From Actinoplanes campanulatus (GTDB lineage Bacteria; Actinomycetota; Actinomycetes; Mycobacteriales; Micromonosporaceae), in the NCBI RefSeq assembly GCF_014647795.1, contig NZ_BMPW01000014.1:62001-126000 (forward strand): a stretch of DNA of 64,000 nt, in the 5' to 3' direction. Below the pieces are notes generated by a model that was given only the letters and a program-made list of their open reading frames with translations, was not told the origin of the DNA and did no database searches. Positions 60,033 through 64,000 of the stretch are shown here, one piece after another. The stretch's first letter is position 1. Every line of letters starts with the position of its first letter. The position numbers and the translations under genes are program-made.

Positions 60033-61220
60033 ATGGGGCAAACAGACACGGCGGTGGTCGCGCGCCGTACGCTCGTCGTCATCGGGATCGTGCTGGCCAC
60101 CGCGGCGGTGCTGCTGCTGGCCTACCACACACGCCAGGTCCTGACCTGGATCCTGGTCTCGGCGCTGTTCGCGGTGGCGCTGCACCCGGCGGTCGGCTGG
60201 GTGACCCGGCGCGGCGCGTTCGGCCGGCGCTGGCTGGCCACCCTGCTGGTGTTCCTCACGGCGTTCGCCCTGCTCGGCGGCCTGATCACGCTGTTCGTGG
60301 TGCCGCTGGCCCGGGAGGGCGCCCAGCTGATCGACAACTTCCCGCAGATCATCGACGATCTGCGGGCGGGCCGCGGTCCGGTCGGCAGCCTGGTCGAGCG
60401 GTTCCATCTGATGGAGTACGCCGAGAACAACGCCGACCGGATCCGTGACTACGCCGCCGGCCTGGGCGCGCCGACCATCGCCCTCCTCGGTTCGGTGGCC
60501 ACCGGGGTGGCCGGCGTCGTCACCATCTTCGTGCTCTCCTACCTCATGGTGCTGGAGGCGCCGAAGGTCGTCGACGGGTTCCTGGCCCTCTTCCCGGAGC
60601 GCCGGGCCGAGCACATCCGCCGGGTCGGGCACGACTGCGCCAAGACGGTCACCGGCTACCTCACCGGCAACCTGCTGATCAGTTTCGTCTGCGGCACGCT
60701 CACCTTCGTCACCCTGCTGATCATGGACGTGCCGTACGCCGGCCTGATCGCCCTGTTCGTCGGTGTCACCGACCTGATCCCGCTGGTCGGCGCCACCATC
60801 GGGGCCATCGTGGCGAGCCTCGCGGCGTTCACCCAGTCGACCACCGCCGGGATCGTCGTGGTGGCGTTCTTCGTGCTGTACCAGCAACTGGAGAACCACC
60901 TGTTGCAGCCGGTCGTCTTCGCCCGGACGGTGCAGCTCAACCCGCTCACCGTGCTGGTGGCGATCCTGCTCGCGGTGGAGCTGGCCGGGATTCTCGGCGC
61001 GCTGCTGGCCATCCCGGTCGCCGGCATCCTGCAGATCCTGGCCCGGGACGTGTGGGACACCCGCCACGGACGGCCCAAGGCGGAGCCGACGGTCGGTGAG
61101 GAGCGCGTGCCGGTGACCGGCGACGAGGCGGAGCGGGCCCACTCGGCGGGCGCGCACGCCGTACACGCCGCCTACGCCCCCGCCGAGACGCCCGTGACCC
61201 GGACCGGAACCAGCGCATAG
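60033..61220 (+). CDS. AI-2E family transporter (PerM-like)
   Basis: The 395-residue protein has about eight helices with LLLAYHTRQVLTWILVSALF, VFVGVTDLIPLVGA-type segment (LFVGVTDLIPLVGATIGAIV) and YQQLENHLLQPVVFARTVQL, the family signature. Despite the name, most members are probably sodium/proton antiporters or small-molecule exporters rather than AI-2 carriers. ATG 60033 is preferred over GTG 60009. Confidence 0.85.
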   Translation: MGQTDTAVVARRTLVVIGIVLATAAVLLLAYHTRQVLTWILVSALFAVALHPAVGWVTRRGAFGRRWLATLLVFLTAFALLGGLITLFVVPLAREGAQLIDNFPQIIDDLRAGRGPVGSLVERFHLMEYAENNADRIRDYAAGLGAPTIALLGSVATGVAGVVTIFVLSYLMVLEAPKVVDGFLALFPERRAEHIRRVGHDCAKTVTGYLTGNLLISFVCGTLTFVTLLIMDVPYAGLIALFVGVTDLIPLVGATIGAIVASLAAFTQSTTAGIVVVAFFVLYQQLENHLLQPVVFARTVQLNPLTVLVAILLAVELAGILGALLAIPVAGILQILARDVWDTRHGRPKAEPTVGEERVPVTGDEAERAHSAGAHAVHAAYAPAETPVTRTGTSA

Positions 61221-61590
61221 CGGCCGCGAACACGTCGCGGAAGCGCCGTACGAAAGCCCTCTCCCGCCGGGTCCACGCCAGGCACTCGGCCGGCGGCGGC
61301 CCGGCGGTCACCGGCGGCGCCTGTATCCGGCGCATCAGCGCGGCCACGGCGGCCACCTGAGCGTCGTCGTGGGCGCGCCACTCGGCGGGCACCTCGCCCG
61401 GCAGGAACGTCAGGATGTCGCGGCCCAGCTCATCGCGCCCCAGATGACGCGGCGCGCCGTCGAAACCGGTCGCGGCCAGGCGTGTCAGCAGGGCGGCGGT
61501 GAACGCCGACGCGGGCGAGCCGGGACGCCGCACCGTGTCGCCGATCCGCACCACCCCGGCGGTCGGACGGCCACCCCGGAAGACCTCCAC
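61216..61590 (-). pseudogene. Aminoglycoside-phosphotransferase-like kinase remnant
   Basis: From GTG 61590 the frame reads GVVRIGDTVRRPGSPASAFT, GFDGAPRHLGRDELGRDILT and FLPGEVPAEW, the N-lobe of APH/choline-kinase-like proteins, then jumps within a few residues to AWTRRERAFVRRFRDVFAAA, which looks like the extreme C-terminus of the same family. The catalytic HGDxxxxN and DxD motifs are missing. I infer an internal deletion of roughly 400-450 bp. The stop is lost; the frame runs into the opposite gene. Confidence 0.55.
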
Positions 61591-61707
61591 CCCGTCACGG
61601 TACGCACGAGGCGGACCGGGTGACCGGAACCACAGGCGAAGTTATTGATCTTTCAACATCCGGCGCGGATGCTCGAATGTGAAACTTCAACAACTTCGGA
61701 GGCGGGC

Positions 61708-62349
61708 ATGACGGTGATGACGACCGCGGCGCGGATTCGTACGCGGGTGACGGTGCCCCTGCGGTTCCCGGACGGCTACGCCACCACGGCCGAGGTGTTC
61801 ACCTTCCACGGGCTGTCCGACGGCCGCGAGCACCTGGCGCTGGGCCTGGGCGACTGGCGCGCCGCGATCGCCGGCGGCGGCGCTCCCCTGGTCCGCCCGC
61901 ACAGCGAGTGCCTGACCGGCGACGTCTTCGGCTCCGAACGCTGCGACTGCGGACCACAGTTACGCGAGGCCGCCGAGCGGATCAGCGAGACCGGCGGCTT
62001 CCTGCTCTACCTGCGCCAGGAGGGCCGCGGCATCGGCCTGTACGCGAAGCTCGACGCCTACGCCCTCCAGGACACCGGGCTCGACACCTACCAGGCGAAC
62101 CTGGCGCTGGGCCACGGCGAGGACGAGCGGGACTACACCCCGGCCGCGCAGATGCTGACCGCGCTGGGCGCCGGCCGGATCCGGCTGCTGAGCAACAACC
62201 CGGACAAGGCCGCCCAACTGGACGCCCTCGGCGTGGAGGTGGCCGACCGGATCCCGACCGCGGTGCACCTCTCCCAGGCCAACGCCCGCTACCTGTCGGC
62301 CAAGGTCGCGCACACCCACCACACCATCGACCTGCCGTTGGCCGGCTGA
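61708..62349 (+). CDS. ribA: GTP cyclohydrolase II
   Basis: The 213-residue protein has the complete GCHII set: RPHSECLTGDVFGSERCDCG (zinc cysteines), LLYLRQEGRGIGLYAKLDAY and ALQDTGLDTYQANLALG, and a C-terminal NNPDKAAQLDALGVEVADR. It converts GTP to the pyrimidine precursor of riboflavin, deazaflavins and deazapurines. It lacks the RibB (DHBP synthase) half usual in housekeeping bifunctional RibBA. ATG 61708 follows CGGAGGCGGG. Confidence 0.88.
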   Translation: MTVMTTAARIRTRVTVPLRFPDGYATTAEVFTFHGLSDGREHLALGLGDWRAAIAGGGAPLVRPHSECLTGDVFGSERCDCGPQLREAAERISETGGFLLYLRQEGRGIGLYAKLDAYALQDTGLDTYQANLALGHGEDERDYTPAAQMLTALGAGRIRLLSNNPDKAAQLDALGVEVADRIPTAVHLSQANARYLSAKVAHTHHTIDLPLAG

Positions 62350-62429
62350 TCCGGACCGGCCGGAATCGTCGATTCGGGCGGCGGCGCGCCGATGGGACGT
62401 CACCACCCCTCGCCGAAGGGACCCCTCGC

Positions 62430-62897
62430 ATGGCCTTCACGTACGACGTCGACCGGCGCTGGCTGACCACCGCGATCGACCTCTCCCGGCTCTCTCCCCC
62501 GTCGCCGAGCCACTACGCGGTCGGCGCCGTCATCGTCGACCGGCACGGCACGGCGCTGGCCACCGGCTACACCGGCGAGTCGCACCCGGCCCACCACGCC
62601 GAGGAGGCGGCGCTCGCCAAGCTGGCCGGCCACCGCGACCTCGATCTGGCCGGCGCCACCATGTACAGCTCGCTGGAGCCGTGCACGACCCGCCGGTCCC
62701 GGCCCACCTCGTGCACGCATCTGATCCTGACCGCCGGGATCGGCCGGGTCGTGCTGGCGTTGCGTGAGCCGTCGCTGTTCGCCGACTGCGAGGGTGTGCG
62801 CATCCTGGCGGACGGCGGAGTGGCCGTGGTCGAGCACCCGGGCCTGGGCGATCTGGTCCGGGACGTCAACGCCCACCTGCTGGCGCCCGCCGTCTAG
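62430..62897 (+). CDS. Cytidine/deoxycytidylate-type deaminase (RibD deaminase-like)
   Basis: The 155-residue protein has the zinc deaminase motifs HHAEEAAL and SLEPCTTRRSRPTSC (HAE and PC-x8-C), the spacing seen in the RibD deaminase domain. No reductase domain is attached. It lies 80 bp after ribA and probably acts on its product or a close relative. ATG 62430 begins MAFTYDVDRRW. Confidence 0.84.
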   Translation: MAFTYDVDRRWLTTAIDLSRLSPPSPSHYAVGAVIVDRHGTALATGYTGESHPAHHAEEAALAKLAGHRDLDLAGATMYSSLEPCTTRRSRPTSCTHLILTAGIGRVVLALREPSLFADCEGVRILADGGVAVVEHPGLGDLVRDVNAHLLAPAV

Positions 62898-62919
62898 AAG
62901 GATCGAGGAGGATGAGCAG

Positions 62920-63390
62920 GTGACCGACGCTTCACCCGTACGCTGGCTGACCGGCGCCGAGCCGGAGGCCTGGATCAACCTGGCGCAGGTGCTGATGATG
63001 CTGCCCACCGCCCTGGACCAGCAGTTGCGCCAGGACGCCGGCATTCCGCACGCCTACTACCAGATTCTGGCCACGCTCAGCGCCGAGCCGGGCCGGGCCA
63101 TGCGGATGACCCGGCTGGCCCGGCTGACCGGGACCACCACGACCCGGCTGTCGCACGCGGTCAGCAATCTCGAACAGCGCGGCTGGGTGCTGCGGCAGGC
63201 CTGCCCCAGCGACAAGCGCGGCCAGATCGCGCAGCTCACCGAGGCCGGGATGGCGGCGCTGCGGGCGGCCGCGCCGGGCCATGTGGCCGAGGTGCGCCGC
63301 CTGGTCTTCGACCACCTGACCGCCGAGGACGTCGCCCGGCTGCGCGACATCACCGCCAAGCTGGTGCCGCCCCTCACAAACAGTAAATAA
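62920..63390 (+). CDS. MarR family regulator
   Basis: The 156-residue protein has the MarR winged helix (AMRMTRLARLTGTTTTRLSH, VSNLEQRGWVLRQACPSDKR, residues about 60-105). GTG 62920 follows GGAGGATGAG. Its place between the ribA-deaminase pair and an MFS gene on the same strand suggests it controls this small cluster. Confidence 0.86.
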   Translation: MTDASPVRWLTGAEPEAWINLAQVLMMLPTALDQQLRQDAGIPHAYYQILATLSAEPGRAMRMTRLARLTGTTTTRLSHAVSNLEQRGWVLRQACPSDKRGQIAQLTEAGMAALRAAAPGHVAEVRRLVFDHLTAEDVARLRDITAKLVPPLTNSK

Positions 63391-63405
63391 ACTTTACCCA
63401 ACGGG

Positions 63406-63426
63406 GTCGATCGAGCAAGGATCGAC
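63406..63426. promoter_or_regulatory. Inverted repeat before the MFS gene
   Basis: GTCGATC-N7-GATCGAC lies directly upstream of ATG 63429, overlapping the expected ribosome site. It could be a MarR operator or an RNA hairpin. Confidence 0.4.
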
Positions 63427-63428
63427 TG

Positions 63429-64000
63429 ATGTGGACCACTGGATTCACCCGCTACTTCGTGGCCCGGGCCGTCTCCGTCTTCGGCGACGCGATGCTCACG
63501 GTGGCGGCCGCGCTGGCGGTCGGGCGGATCCACGGCGCCACCGGGGTCGGGCTGGTGCTGGCCGCCTGGATGCTGCCGATGCTCGGGTGCATCCTGTTCG
63601 GCGGGGTGTTCGCGGACCGGTTCGGCGCCCGGCCGCTGATGCTCGGCGCCGACCTGGTGCGGGTCGTCGCCCAGGGCGTCGTCGCGGTCGCCTTCTTCAC
63701 CGGCACCCCGTCGCTGGGCCTGCTGATCGTCTGCGCGGCGGTCAGCGGCGCGTCCGCCGCGATGTTCCAGCCCGGCGTCAACGGCATCGTGCCACTCGTC
63801 GCGAGCGATCCCCACAAGGCCAATGCCGTCATCCGTACGGCGGTCGCGATCGCCGAGATGCTCGGCCCCGCCGCCGCGGGCCTGATCTTCGCGTTCCTCG
63901 GGCCCGGTCCGGTGTACGCGGTGGACGCCGCGACCTTCGCGATCAGCGCCCTCTGCCTGGCAGGCCTGCGACTGGACGAGGTCCCGCGCACCTCGTCGTC
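63429..64000 (+). CDS. MFS transporter, N-terminal part
   Basis: The frame opens at ATG 63429 and leaves the window. The first 190 residues hold about six helices with VFGDAMLTVAAALAVGRIHG, VFADRFGARPLMLGADLVR (loop 2-3) and VSGASAAMFQPGVNGIVPLV, the MFS_3 drug-exporter pattern. It is the last visible gene of the ribA-deaminase-marR group. Confidence 0.83.
   Translation, partial: MWTTGFTRYFVARAVSVFGDAMLTVAAALAVGRIHGATGVGLVLAAWMLPMLGCILFGGVFADRFGARPLMLGADLVRVVAQGVVAVAFFTGTPSLGLLIVCAAVSGASAAMFQPGVNGIVPLVASDPHKANAVIRTAVAIAEMLGPAAAGLIFAFLGPGPVYAVDAATFAISALCLAGLRLDEVPRTSS

Noticed and set aside
59436-61166. A 576-codon minus-strand frame that would fuse a long N-terminus to the TetR protein
   Set aside because: The upstream 400 codons are antisense to the AI-2E transporter and have shadow composition; TetR homology starts at ATG 59951.

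Overview
The window is GC-rich DNA (roughly 70% by eye) with GTG starts, four-base ATGA/GTGA overlaps between genes, leaderless-looking promoters and actinobacterial families (DUF6230/DUF6114 pair, Lrp-linked branched-chain dehydrogenase, SecA2-like ATPase, ROK-controlled sugar transporter, FAD/nitroreductase genes). It reads as an accessory-rich stretch of a filamentous actinomycete chromosome, most like Micromonosporaceae/Actinoplanes. The taxonomic call is inference. No rRNA, integrase, transposase, CRISPR array or replication origin was seen.

Layout. 0-5 kb: end of a Baeyer-Villiger monooxygenase, a small membrane protein, a secreted protein, about 1.2 kb without genes, an FGE-like protein and a group of gene remnants. 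4.9-8.8 kb: heterodimeric ABC exporter with a TetR regulator. 8.8-17.6 kb: a redox cluster (frameshifted, 5'-truncated GH1 gene, orphan sugar-ABC ATPase, frameshifted FAD monooxygenase, BBE-like oxidase, two LysR regulators, Acg-type nitroreductase, metallo-beta-lactamase-fold hydrolase, cupin with an internal deletion). 17.7-23.1 kb: ChvE-MmsA-MmsB-type sugar transporter divergent from a ROK repressor. 23.3-27.9 kb: CpdA-like phosphoesterase, nucleotidyltransferase, VanZ-like protein, second nitroreductase, DUF2000 and AraC. 27.9-29.2 kb: gene-free, packed with degenerate ~190-bp repeats. 29.3-35.8 kb: lactate permease and a SecA2-like/flavoprotein/TPR operon. 35.8-36.6 kb: a large inverted-repeat element. 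36.8-40.2 kb: molybdenum hydroxylase. 40.6-43.0 kb: DUF6230/DUF6114/DUF2277. 43.1-49.8 kb: AraC, GNAT, aminotransferase, Lrp and the branched-chain keto-acid dehydrogenase operon. 49.8-55.9 kb: propeller-like protein, GlxA-like copper oxidase, CHAT-protein remnant, DHFR-fold protein and an MFS exporter. 56.0-57.2 kb: a tightly packed ten-tRNA array. 57.2-64 kb: TetR/MFS pair, shortened TetR, AI-2E-type permease, kinase remnant, then a riboflavin-type GTP cyclohydrolase II/deaminase pair with MarR and MFS.

The most unusual region is the minus-strand tRNA array (56,056-57,192). It has a promoter, a possible 26-codon leader ORF, ten tRNAs separated mostly by 3-16 nt, then a 34-nt acceptor-plus-T-arm minihelix and a terminator-like hairpin. 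Several tRNAs break canonical rules: an 8-nt anticodon loop in tRNA-Asp, C33 in tRNA-Ile, and stem mismatches in tRNA-Val, -Trp and both tRNA-Glu. A second theme is erosion: at least seven genes look truncated, internally deleted or frameshifted, and repeats sit at many gene 3' ends.
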